From NCBI RefSeq assembly GCF_024323335.1, contig NC_066581.1, positions 456,483,197-456,547,196 of the forward strand: a DNA stretch of 64,000 nt. The letters run 5' to 3'. Source of the stretch: Lathyrus oleraceus. Lineage: Eukaryota > Streptophyta > Magnoliopsida > Fabales > Fabaceae. A model generated the notes under the pieces. That model was not told the DNA's origin. It saw only the letters and a program-made list of their open reading frames with translations, and did no database searches. Positions 25,035 through 36,530 of the stretch are shown piece after piece. How positions within the stretch are numbered: position 1 is the first letter of the stretch; every line of letters starts with the position of its first letter. A program made the position numbers and the translations under genes.

Positions 25035-25887
25035 TGTTAGCTCATATTTTTTACGCCCATTAAGAATTACCAAAAAGGGAAATTATGTGTGTAGCTGTTT
25101 TTTGACCAGCTGAGGGTGATTCGACTGGACAAGGGTAATAAGGGTCAGCATACAGTTGATATTCCAGAAAGGGGCGCTTAAAGACAGCTGAACATGGTTT
25201 TCGATCAAAGATTCAAAATTCAAATAAGGGAGGGAACTTATCCCTTATCAGAAACCGTTGAGAGCACACGTGGAGCATAATAGATAAATACGCACATGCA
25301 AGGTGCCATGTGTTTCGACATGATTGAAGAACCATCATAAACGGTTATCTCGATCCAGTACAAATATAGGATCTTAGTGTTAGAAAAGGGTATGTCAAAG
25401 TATGTACAAAAACCTGTAAATTTACCAAGTACTCGTGTGAAGAAGAATCGTAAATCACAGAATGTACGTTTGTTTACACCATTGTTAGTTACTTCAAAGT
25501 AATATAAATTTATATTTATTTTTTTCTAGAAATATACTTCCTTACTTCTTCATTCCAAACACCCTCTTTTTACTTTTTCATTTACAGTTTTAAGATTTCC
25601 TTGCTTTTCCCTTTCTTTCAACATTTACTTTACAATCTTAAGATTCCCTTACTTTCGACATTTACTTCGTCATTTACAAATCCTTTACAATTTCTCCCGT
25701 TCATGTCACCCTTTTTATTAGTTTTCAAACTCTAATTTTGCGCTTATTATTGAGCATTCGTTACTACCAAAATTCATTTTCAAAAACAATTAGCACATGT
25801 CCTAGGATCAATCTGATCGATCTTGCAAGTAACCAAATTTAGAAATTTGGAAGATCAACGGTTGTTTACTGATTTTCAAGGTAAACA
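25035..25887 (+). repeat. Tat-E 5' LTR (853 bp)
   Basis: Starts TGTTAGCTCATATTTT and ends TCAAGGTAAACA. It matches the split 3' LTR (46434-46639 plus 52337-52983). I count about 11 differences in the first 205 aligned bases. A TATA-like AAATATAGG lies near 25370 (the 3' copy reads TATAAATATAGG). Confidence 0.92.
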
Positions 25888-25889
25888 AA

Positions 25890-25908
25890 TTGGCACGCCC
25901 AGTGGGAC
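25890..25908 (+). other. Tat-E primer binding site
   Basis: TTGGCACGCCCAGTGGGAC, two bases after the LTR. It differs from the Ogre site. I did not identify the tRNA. Confidence 0.75.
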
Positions 25909-25976
25909 TAGTGCTAACATTATGTAGTGTGTATAGTGATGGTTGTTAAGTTTTTTCTTGGGAAAAGATTTGTTGT

Positions 25977-28900
25977 ATGTTATTAAGAAGTGGTAAAATA
26001 GCCATAAACAACGAACAACAAAAATGGAGAGAATCCCACACGAGGATGGCGAATGTGAATACGTCAGATACCCAAAACTCTCAAAATCCATCAACCAGTA
26101 ACATAACGCCCCCTTCTTCTTCGATAGGGGAAAACACGGCCATATCGCATGTGTCCGAAGTAGTTCCGTCTATGGTGAGTTTGATGCCCACACATTTGAT
26201 TTCCCATACTGAACCAATTCTAACCTACATTAGGCCTAGGGGACCTCCTCATACTCCCCCTCCAATTAGAGATTCCAAATAGGCCGTTGGTACCCCCTGG
26301 TTTCTCAATACCATTTGGTAGTCGAGAATAGCCATATGGAATGCCAACTTCAGTGATGGCCAATTTATAGAATGCTGGTTCTACTTTTTCAGAACCAGTG
26401 GTTAACATAAATTCTCCAGTACAAGGGTTTGGGGTTAACATGGGTATCACTAACCAATCTTCCGGCTTACGACACCCAACACAACTACCTACACTTACAA
26501 ATAACTCTGCGGTAGCATGGAGGCAACAGATGGAAGAAAGCAATCATGAAATGGTTCAAATGTTGACTCAGACTTTAACCACTGTGCTGAATCCTCTAAT
26601 TCAAAATACGACTCATTCGAATCAACAGATGACAAACAGGTGGCTCGAATGTCTGAATTCCTTGGTGTACCTCAACACCAACGACCTCCTCCTAGAGATT
26701 GGGTAAGAGAAAATCAAGAGGCCACTTTTGAAGAAGACCTTACCATTAACCAGATCCCACAAAACCAAGGGGGAGTAGCAGTACCCCCTAGGATCAAACC
26801 ACAAATACCCAGGGAACCAAGGATACTAATGGTGAATAGAAAAAAGCAAAATGCTGATAATATCATATGGCAAGTTCGACATGACGATGTGGTAGTAGAT
26901 AATAATCTAGCAGCTATAATCGAAAGAGTTATGGTTCGAAATGGGGTAAATTTCGGCCTTAGAAGGCCAAATTATACGTCGCCTTTGTCAGAGTATATCT
27001 TATAGGCAGAAGCACCCCCTAGAACTAAAATCCCCAAATTCACCAAGTTTGCTAGGGATACCACTGAGTCCACTGTTGAGCAAGTGGCAAGATATTTAAT
27101 TGAGGTTAAAGATATGTTAAATAATGAGAGCCTTAGGAATTTTTTTCTCCAAGTTCTCTCACAAAGAATGCTTTCGCATGGTTCACCACCTTGCCCCAAA
27201 GTTCGATCCACACTTGGGAACCAACTGGAAAGAATGTTCCATGAACAGTTTTACATGGGGAAAACAAAGATAGGTTTGAAGGAGTTGGCTAGTATCAAGC
27301 GAAAGTTAACTGAGCCAATCAATGACTATCTAAATAGGTTTCAATTGCTTAAAGCTAGGTGTTTTACGTAAATACCAGAACATGAACTAGTCAAAATGGT
27401 CGTTGGGGCCCTTGACTACTCGATTAGAAAGAGATTAGATACTCAATACCTAAGGGATATAGCCCAATTAGCTGACAGGGTTCGACAATTAGAACGTTTG
27501 AAGGAAGAAAAGGCTAGGGAAAATAAAGGTAAAAGGGTAGCCTATGTCGATTTCAGGAATGATGATGAAGGTTCAGGTCATGGACTTTTAGACTTTGACG
27601 ACAATGAGATCGACCTTGCTGAATTGACGCAAGGGCCACCATATGCGTGCAAAGTTTTAGCATCTTCGAATGGGAAAAATCATGTCGAACCTGAAAAGAG
27701 TGAAAAATTTCCTAAGAAAACTTATACGTTCGACGTTACAAAATGTGACAAAATTTTTGATTTATTAGTCAAAGATGGTCAAATGATAATACCTCCGGGT
27801 GCTTTAGTACCCCTTTTAGAGAAAAGAAAGAAAATAGGGTTTTGCAAATACCATCATTTTTTGGGTCATAAAACGTCTCAATATTTTATTTTCAGGGATC
27901 TTATGCAAAATGCCATCCAGGAAGGGAGACTAAAGTTCGGAGACAAAACACGGAGCCAGATGAAGATCGAATCCGATCCTCTACAGGTAGCTAAGGCCCA
28001 TTATACCGAACCAAAAGAAGTGAATCTTATTGAAGTCGCTGATGATTTCAACATGACTGAAGTCACTGAGGACTTCGGCAATGAACCTATTATGGCCAGG
28101 GTACATGAGTACTTCGAGCAAACACCTCTTGATGATTTTACTCAAAAGGCTGCAGGAGATATCACCTACAAAAATGTTGAAACCTCTGATGCTAAGGACG
28201 CTGAAAGTTCAAAGTTAATGATGATCACTAAAGAAACCGATGATGATTTCGTTTAGATGGACAAGGCCACTGAGGGCCTTCAAATACAATTCCAAAGGTT
28301 GGATATTATTGAGGATATCCACATGGAGGTTAATATGGTCAAGTTATCTCAAGAAACCACTATGGAGGTCGACGATGAATGTCGACAGGAGGAGTATAAC
28401 AAAGTCCCCATCCCTCAAGAGGAAGAAATGATGTCTGACTTCCTCCAAAGGTGTCAGAAAAAGAAGTCGGAAGTCATGTTGTGCCCTAGGTGCAATGTTG
28501 TATTCCACAAGAAGGCAACTTAAAATCTTGAAGGGGTTAGGAGAGTCAATCACCAAGATGGTCATAAAGCCATCCAAAATCATCAAGTGGGTAAGCCAGG
28601 AAAGGCTTTCAACCCTAGGAGATATCCTGATCCAAGACGCCCCATGGTAAAACTCGGTGAAACCAAGCAAGCAGGGCGAAATTTCAAACCCATTTCCTTC
28701 AAACCTAGTGTCGAAGGGTCAAATAGAAAGTGGGTTAAGCTAACTGATGGCAGGAAACGCGGTCATGGAAAGTGGCAGAACTTCGAGGTCAAAAGAGGTT
28801 CGTCATTGGCTTACAGCAAGGAATATCAGACTGACAAAAGGACGTCACATGTGTCCGAGAATTATAAAGGAAAAAACCATATGACTAGATCTCATTGGAG

Positions 28901-29090
28901 GAGAGAACAAAGAAGGAGAAAATCCCAGAGAGAAGTTGGTGAGAGGGATCAAGCTGAGTCGAGTACCAATGTGACTATGAAGAAAATGGAAGACTCAAAC
29001 TTCGTCAAAAGAAATCCCAATATTCCAGTTAAAATGGTCTGTGAAAAATACAATCAAGTGGCCGCCGAAGTGAAATGTTGACTGACAACT
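25977..29090 (+). pseudogene. Tat-E gag
   Basis: Starts MLLRSGKIAINN. A capsid-like segment follows (KFARDTTESTVEQVARYLIE, FHEQFYMGKTKIGLKELASIKR, LNRFQLLKARCF), then a knuckle-like CKYHHFLGHKTSQY (27843 on), where the last Cys is Tyr. A long basic stretch rich in Lys, Arg and Ser covers 28590-29080. In-frame stops at 26280, 27003, 27369, 28254 and 28521 break it. Confidence 0.8.
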
Positions 29091-29944
29091 TCGACTCAGG
29101 GTTGGAAGCCTTCTTAGACATATTAGTCAGGGTGGTATCCGTGATGCCAAGGGAATTCAATCGGATTACTAAAATCGAAGACAACGACAATATCATAGAA
29201 AGAGAGATGGCTGCTCACAAGCCAGTGTGTTACTATGTGATGAATAACGACTGTGTTTTGAAGAGCAAAATTACTTTTTCGAGAGGCCTAGTGAAGCCAT
29301 GAAGAGCCACCTGAAACCCCTCTTCATCACTGGAAAAGTCGAAGACCCCCGTTAATAAAATATTGGGGTATTGTGGAGCGACTGTGAACTTGATGCCTCA
29401 CCGCATGCTGCGAAAAAATGGCAAATACGATACTGATGCCAAACCTCATAATATGGTGCTAACCAACTATGAAGGTAAAGTGGGTTCCACCATTGGAGCT
29501 ATCCAAGTCGAATTAACTGTAGGGACAGTCACTAGGTCCACAATGTTTATGATTGTGGAAACAAAGTCTAACTACAATATGTTGCTTGGAGGAGAATGGG
29601 TACATGGGGTCGGAGCTGTCCCATCTTCAATGCCCCAGAGGATAGTAATTTGGTGTCCATATGGCATCGTGGAAAACATAGAAGCGGATCAGGGGTACTT
29701 TAAAACGCCTATCAATCATGTCGATAGGCGCCAATTTGACAAGCACTTGGCCACCATAGCTCCCTGTGATTTGGCTGAGTTTGCATTTACCCCTGATGAC
29801 AACGCTTATTGTTCTCTATCACTACACCCTCACTATGGTTTTTGCTGGGACAGAGAGGTAGTAGGCGAAGACGACTTCGGATATTTGGGAGTGTCTAGAA
29901 TCGACCCCACAGGATGGGGAAGTGAATTCAGTAATGATGACTGA
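29091..29944 (+). pseudogene. Tat-E aspartic protease
   Basis: Residues after 29363 read GYCGATVNLMPHRML, where the family has an Asp-containing motif before GA-x-VNLMP, so the catalytic Asp appears lost. The later motif MLLGGEWVHGVGAVPS is the expected C-terminal hairpin. A stop at 29300 and a disturbed stretch to 29362 lie upstream. Confidence 0.75.
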
Positions 29945-31260
29945 GTTTACAATGCTAAAGAGGATTTTGGCTTACATAGCCGAGAGCAAACAACAATTGG
30001 CCTTAGAGGCCGAAGTAAAAAATATGGTTGTCGAAGCCAGTAAATTTTCTCAATCGATAGGTCCCGTGAAGGAATTTGACCCAATGCCACCCGATAAAGG
30101 TCAGAATGAAGAGCAAGACCAGAGGCTCGATGCAATCTATGACGATGAGCCTTTAGGTTTTGAGAAGGATCCGCTAGCAACAAACATTAAAATGTTGGCT
30201 CAAAATCCCCTTGAAGAAGTAGACTTGGGAGAGGGAGTGATAAAAAGGCCAACTTACATCAGGGCCAACATTCATCCTCAACTCAAAATCGAAGTGGTCC
30301 AGTTGTTGAGAGAGTTTAAGGACTGTTTTGCATGGGACTATGATGAAATGCCTGGTTTAAGCAAAGAGCTGGTCGAATTGAAACTGCCGATCAAGCCTGG
30401 AAAGAAGCCTGTGAAGCAGAACCCAAGACGATTTGCTCCAACAATACTTTAGAAGATTAAAGAGGAAGTCGAAAGGCTTCTCCACTGTAATTTTATTCGC
30501 ATGGCCAGGTATGTCGAATGGTTAGCTAATATTGTGCCAGTTGTAAAGAAGAATGGTAGTTTAAGGGTTTGCAGAAATTTTAGAGATTTAAATACTGCAA
30601 CCCCATAAGATGATTATTTGATACCAGTGGCAGAAATGCTAGTTGATTCTGCTGCATGCTATGAATATTAAGCATGCTTGACGGGTATTCTGGGTATAAT
30701 CAAATATTTATTGCTGAAGAGGATGTCCGAAAAACAACATTTTGATGCTCCGGAGGCTTAGGCACCTACGAATGGGCAGTGATGCCTTTTGGTCTTAAAA
30801 ATGCTAGGGCAACCTACCAAAGAGCGATAAATTCGATCTTCCACGATTTTATAGAAACTTTTATGCAAATCTATATAGCTGATATTGTTATGAAGTCTGT
30901 TTCAGGGAAGATTCACGTAGACCATCTTCGAATATCTTTCAAGAGGATGAGAAAACATGGTCTAAAATGAATCCTTTAAAATGTGCTTTTTATGTGCAAA
31001 CTGGGGATTTCATAGGCTTTGTGGTCCATAAAAAGGGGATTGAAATAAACTAGAATAAGACCAAGGCCATCATGGAAGCGAAAGCGCCATCGACGAAGAA
31101 AGTTTTGCAGTCATTGCTAGGCAAGATCAATTTCCTAAGGAGATTCATCTCAAACCTTAGTGGGAAGACACAGGCTTTTTCACCATTGCTTCGACTCAAC
31201 AAGGAAGGGTTCGAGTGGGGGTAGGCTCAACAAGAAGCATTTGATAATATCAAAGCATAC
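29945..31260 (+). pseudogene. Tat-E reverse transcriptase
   Basis: Landmarks: LLREFKDCFAWDYDEMPGL, KPVKQNPRRFAP, LANIVPVVKKNGSLRVC, VMPFGLKNARATYQRAI. The catalytic box is Y-I-A-D (30872-30883) instead of Y-I-D-D. Stops at about 30450, 30606, 30669 and 30970 interrupt it. It is normally the polymerase of the element. Confidence 0.88.
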
Positions 31261-32300
31261 TTGAGTCATCCACCAATCTTGACACCACCTTGTAGAAATA
31301 AAAGTATGAGATTGTATATATCTGCATCTGAGAAGACTTTAGGAAGCATGTTAGATCAAGAGGATGATAATGGTGCCGAGAGAGCCATTTACTACCTCAG
31401 TAGAGTCTTGAATGATGCGGAAACTAGGTATAACATGGTCAAAAAATTATTTATGCTTATATTTCTCTTGTACAAAATTGAAACATTATATCAAACTTGT
31501 TGATGTTTATGTTTCATCTCACTGTGACGTTATTAAACATATGTTATCCAAACCAATTTTGCATAGTCGAATTGGGAAATGGGAATTAGCATTGACTAAA
31601 TTTTCTTTAACATACATGCCATTAAGAGTTGTTAAAGGACAAGGGGTAGTAGACTTTATAGTCGACCACTCCATAGACGCAAACACACTGAACTATCTCA
31701 AATTGGGACCTTGGAAGTTATACTTCAATGGGTCTAGTCATAAGGATGGTACAGGCGCCGAGATTGTAAGTATTTATCCTAATAAAATTCCAACAAAATT
31801 CCAGTACAAAGTAGAAGGTACCTGCTCAAATAATGAGGCTAAATACGAAGCCCTCGTAGCAGGACTTGAAATGTTGTTGGAATTGGGGGCAACTCGAGTC
31901 GAAATAATGGGTGATTCAGAGTTGGTCATAAAGCATATCACAAAGGAATATAGATGTATTAAGGAGAATTTAATCATGTACTTCATAATCTCCAGTCGAC
32001 TGCTAAAAATATTTGAAATGGTTTCTATTTGACACATACCTCGACTAGAAAATCAAGTGGCTAACGATTTGGCTCAAATTGCATCCAGGTATAAAATTTC
32101 AAAAGAAAATTTGCATAAAGTCATTGAAGTCAGAAGAAAGGTCGTGGTAACCAGATTAATACCCATAGACTTAGAAAAGACAAAGCTAGGATATGCTGAT
32201 GAAGGGAATTTCAAAATTTTGGCAGTAGACAATTTGACGGATGAAGATTGGAGGAAGCCAATAGTGGTGTATCTGCAGAATCCAACAACATCTACTGATT
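31261..32300 (+). pseudogene. Tat-E RNase H and archaeal-type RNase H
   Basis: First domain: LRLYISASEKTLGSML and AIYYLSRVLNDAETRYN. Second domain: WKLYFNGSSHKDGTGAEI, then NNEAKYEALVAGLEM and IMGDSELVIKHI. The usual first Asp of the second domain (YFDG) is Asn. A frame change occurs near 31450 and stops near 32030 and 32300. Confidence 0.82.
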
Positions 32301-32630
32301 GAAAAACCAGGTATCGAGCATTGAGTTATGTTCTTTTGGGTATAGAGTTGTTTAAAAAATCTTCTGAGGGAATTTTTCTTATGTGCCTTAGTGAGTCAGA
32401 GGCGTACTTAGCCCTTTCGACTGTACATAGTAGAGCGTGTGGGGCACACCAAGTCGGTCATAAGATGAAATGGCTTTTATTTTGCCAAGGGATGTATTGG
32501 CCTACCATGTTGAAAGACTGTGTTGAATTTATAAAGGGTTTCCAAGAATGTCAGATACATGCAGGCATAGAGCACGTCCCTGCAAGTGAATTACATTCTA
32601 TCATCAAGCCTTGGCCATTTAGGGGTTGGG
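32301..32630 (+). pseudogene. Tat-E integrase, first part
   Basis: Encodes the zinc-finger region (HSRACGAHQVGHKMKW ... CVEFIKGFQECQIHAG) and ends KPWPFRGW, where Ogre-C is inserted. The frame continues at 40918 (ALDLIGEI) after removal of Ogre-C and one TTGGG copy. Confidence 0.9.
32626..32630. other. Ogre-C target-site duplication, left copy
   Basis: TTGGG; partner at 40913-40917. Confidence 0.93.
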
Positions 32631-34016
32631 TGTCGCAACCTGAAAAATACAGTGTGCGAAAAAACAACCTGCGAAAGAAAATGACAGAAGAGTCGCCACC
32701 GTGCGTTATTTATCCCAAAGGAGGGAAAGGAAACGCTCGAAGTAAACCTGAAAAGAGGAAAGGAAAAGACAAGGTCACGCAACCAAATCTTGGGTTCGGG
32801 AGTCGGTTATGCGAAGGGAAGGTATTAGTACCCCTACGCATCCGTAGTACTCTACGGGATCCACTTTTGTAGTTCTTGTCTAAAGGGTGTGAATTTATCT
32901 TGTGTTGTTTACTAAAAAAAAAGGGTTAAATGAAAATGACTCGCGCGGATGTCGCATCCACTGCATACGTATCTCATATGAATATGAGAATCAGAGTCTT
33001 CGTAGCTCGGCTGACCTATGGGTTAGGGGGATGTGTGCTCGCTAAGACATCGCGTCTTATGCCTACGTATCTCATCTGGAATGAGAATCAGAGCAAGCCG
33101 TAGTTCGGCTAACTACGGGGTTATGGATTGGGTTTTGGACGAACGACGTTACTACGCAATCTACCGGATGCTCGACCTTTGGAGACTTACTCGCCTGTAG
33201 TAGAAGGAGTAAACGTGTGTTTAGGAGAAGAAAAATCAATGAAGGGTTATGGTTTGGGATGCTCATGCAAAAGGGCAGTCCTTGGCGAAGGAACCTGTAA
33301 AAAAAAAACACACAAAAACATTGCCTCCTATCGAGGTCTTCCAGTTAGGAAAGCAGTAAAATGCGGGAAAATGTAAAAGTACCACACGGATAAAGATCCG
33401 AAGTAACAGCAATTAGAGGAATGGGAAACTCAGGGATCCTCCCAAGCTAAACACCATCAAAGAAAGTGAGTCAGTACAGGTAATCAAAATGAAACCTCCA
33501 GGGGGTATCCCACAAATAAAGTGGAAAACCACGCAAGTTATCCCTGCAAAAGTCATGTGAGCCCTCACAAAAACGCAACAAACAGGTTAGAGACAAAAAA
33601 ATAGGGTAATCAAGGGTTGCCCCCAAATCAAAATGTAACCACATGAATCATGCCATTAAAATTCACAAAAAAGACATGCATCAAAAGGGTATCAAATTCA
33701 CCCATAATACCTCAAACATTCAGAGTATTCAAATTCAAAGCTTAAAGGTAATGGGAATAAGGGCAAACCTGATTGGAGAGCTTGATTGAAATTGAGTTGC
33801 ACCCGTGAGGTTTACAAAACAATCTTTAGGGTTTATGTGAGGCAGAGGTGATTCTGGGCAGTTGAGTTCCCTTCAGGGTTTGGAGGCTGCTCTGAACTCT
33901 GTTAGCTCTTCTCTCACTATCTTTTTCCCAGAGTTATTCTCTCACTATCTTTTTCCCAGACAGGGTAATAGGAATAGAATTTTTTTCTTTTGTTTCACTG
34001 AAACTCTGAATTTATA
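32631..34016 (-). repeat. Ogre-C 3' LTR, truncated
   Basis: Matches 37699-38930 of the 5' LTR; about 10 differences in the first 245 aligned bases. Similarity stops at TATA (34013-34016), after which internal RNase H sequence begins. This copy has about 155 more bases near 32947-33103, bounded by repeated TACGTATCTCAT phrases. Confidence 0.92.
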
Positions 34017-35615
34017 CTCCCCTTGATGGCTTTCTGGGAAGTATACTGGATGTCTTACTTTGTCAGTACCATTTGCCAACGAGCAACTCTTCCGGTGAGA
34101 GCTGGCTTCTCAAATATATACTTGACTGGATCCATTTTGGAGATCAGTAAGGTTGTGTGAGACAACATGTATTGTCTCAATCGCTTAGCAGCCCATGCAA
34201 GTGCACAACATGTTTTTTCAAGCATTGAGTATCTCGACTCACAATCTGTGAATTTCTTACTCAGGTAGTAGATGGCATGCTCTTTCCTACCTGTCTCGTC
34301 GTGTTGACCGAGAACATAACCCATGGAATTGTCTAGTACTGTCAAATACATAATCAGCGGTCTCCCTGGGACCGGAGGCACAAGGATAGGAGGATTCAGC
34401 AAATACTCTTTTATCTTCTCGAACGCCCTTTGACAATCATCATTCCACCTGATAGCCTGATCTTTTCTCAACAATTTGAATATTGGCTCACACGTGGTTG
34501 TTAGGTGAGAGATGAACCTTGCAATGTAGTTCAACCTCCCTAAGAAACCACATACTTGTTTCTCTGTTCTTGGCTCAGGCATTTCCTGTATCGCTTTCAC
34601 TTTGGCCGGATCCACCTCAATCCCTTTTCCGCTAACAACAAAACCCAGTAGTTTTCCAGATCTCACCCCAAAAGTACACTTTTTCGGATTAAGCCTCATC
34701 TTAAATTTCCTCAAACGCTCAAATAGTTTTTGCAAATTCACCAAATGTTCTTCTTCTGTCTGAGATTTGGCAATCATATCATCAACATAAACCTCGATTT
34801 CATGATGAATCATATCATGGAATAGAGTCACTATCGCTCGCTGATATGTTGCTCCGGCATTTTTCAGACCAAACGGCATCACCTTGTAGCAGAAGGTTCC
34901 CCATGGGGTTATGAATGTTGTCTTCTCCATGTCTTCTGGTGCCATCTTAATTTGATTATAGCTAGAAAAGCCATCCATGAAGGAGAATACCGAGAACTGA
35001 GCCGTGTTATCCACCAAAACGTCAATGTGAGGTAAGGGGAAATCATCTTTAGGACTAGCCCTGTTCAGATCCCGGTAGTCAACACACATCCGTACCTTTC
35101 CATCCTTCTTAGGTACTGGAACGATATTTGCAACCCATGGCGGATAATTTGTGACTGCTAGAAACCCTGCATCCAACTGTTTTTGCACTTCTTCCTTTAT
35201 CTTGACAGCCATCTCTGGTCTTGTTCTTCTGAGCTTCTGCTTGACCGGAGGACAACCTTCTTTGAGCGGCAAGCAATGTACCACGATGTCTGTGTCAAGC
35301 CCTGGCATGTCCTGATAAGACCAAGCGAAGATGTCAACATACTCTTGCAGCAATTCAATCAACCCCTTCTTCACATTGTCTTCCAAAGCAGCCCCTATCT
35401 TGATTTCTCTCTTGGCGTCCTCGGTGCCGAGATTAATCACTTCAACAGACTGTTGATGCGGTTGAATGACCCTTTCCTCTTGTTTTAATAACCTGGTAAG
35501 TTCTTCAGGGAGTTCACAGTCTTCATCACCCTCTTCTTCAGCTTGAAAGATTGGATTTTCAAAGTCGAAGCGAGCCATAGCAGAACCGTTATCAATAGGA
35601 TCCGGTGATGTGCAT
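34017..35615 (-). pseudogene. Ogre-C reverse transcriptase and first RNase H
   Basis: The longest clean pol frame in the window. From the intron acceptor it is open to a TAA at 34057-34055. Landmarks: EEVQKQLDAGFL, ANIVPVPKKDGKVRMC, FSFMDGFSSYNQIKM, PFGLKNAGATYQRA, catalytic YVDD intact (34778-34789, minus), LLGFVVSGKGIEVDP, then RNase H up to RWQMVLTK. Six further family residues (AIKGSI) follow the stop before the deletion joint. The frame also extends upstream to an ATG at 35788, but that part is intron sequence. Confidence 0.92.
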
Positions 35616-35868
35616 CTGCATGAGTGATGGTATGTGCTTATGAGTGTGAAAAAAAAAGAAAAAAAGTGGAGACTAAACAAAACATTGCCATTTTTTTTTT
35701 GAAAAACTGCAAAAATAGAAAGATAGGGAACGAAATATTTGAATGCAAAAAGACGTCCTTTATTTATGATAAAAAATGCAAGTGTCACATAAATGAGCCC
35801 TACAATGAGTCATTACGCCCTGGCGGAACGTAAGACTTGGATATGCATGAATAAACAAAGAAAATTAC
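35616..35868 (-). other. Ogre-C intron
   Basis: Minus-strand donor GTAATT (35868-35867) follows coding VQATCLEE; the acceptor CATGCAG (AG at 35617-35616) precedes SPDPIDNG and RT. Length 253 bases; same donor bases and position as in Ogre-A. Confidence 0.72.
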
Positions 35869-36530
35869 TCCTCCAGACAAGTGGCTTGGACAATCTCCTC
35901 AAAAGACCAAATGTTGAGAACTTCACCCGGGATCCTCGGACGCACCTAGTTATCGATGTCGCAATCACTATCCCCATCTTCATTGTTGACTACAGAGACT
36001 AATTTGACTTCTCCTTCAACCATGTTAACGTTGGCTCCACCATGTTGGGGCATGGGATTGTTGACGACATTAGGAGCTGGTGCAAAGTTAACGGCCTTCG
36101 AATCAATAAGGTCCAGAACTATGTACTTAATAGCTTTGCAGTTCTCAATATTGTCTTCCAATCCTCTAAACATGGGGTCCACACCATGACCCATACCAAA
36201 GTCTTCCTGCAGCAGGGGGAACTGATCGTCCTGATCATCATGAACGGGTTGTTGACCGGAGGTGACATGTAGGATTGGGATAGGCCCCGGTCCATTGGGT
36301 CCATTAGCCTCTCCAGCTGGAGGATCAGTCACCGTCTCTGGTTGAGCAGGGGGATTCCTCTATATCATCTGCCTGAGCTCTTCCTGTCCCTGAGCCACCC
36401 CTTGAACCACATCCATGAATTTATTCATGCGGATTTTCATCTCGGCGAACTCTGCCTGTAGGCTTTCCATTACTCTCTGTTGGTTTCTACGGGTACCGTA
36501 CCGGTGAATGCCTGGGTCAGCTATCCACAT
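35869..36530 (-). pseudogene. Ogre-C gag with internal deletion
   Basis: ATG at 36530-36528 (MWIADPGIHRYGTRRNQQR), coiled-coil N-terminus (MESLQAEFAEMKIRMNKFM), acidic/proline linker, then a jump to the distal gag region (NVVNNPMPQHGGANVNMVEG, equivalent to NPLPTHG in Ogre-A). The capsid core is missing. Stops: TAG at 36362-36360 and at 35948-35946, followed by VRPRIPGEVLNIWSFEE up to the intron. Confidence 0.75.

Noticed and set aside
35616..35788. Upstream ATG at 35788 as start of the Ogre-C RT frame
   Set aside because: The first 57 or so residues are translated intron (Phe-rich, no family match); family similarity begins at the splice acceptor at 35615.
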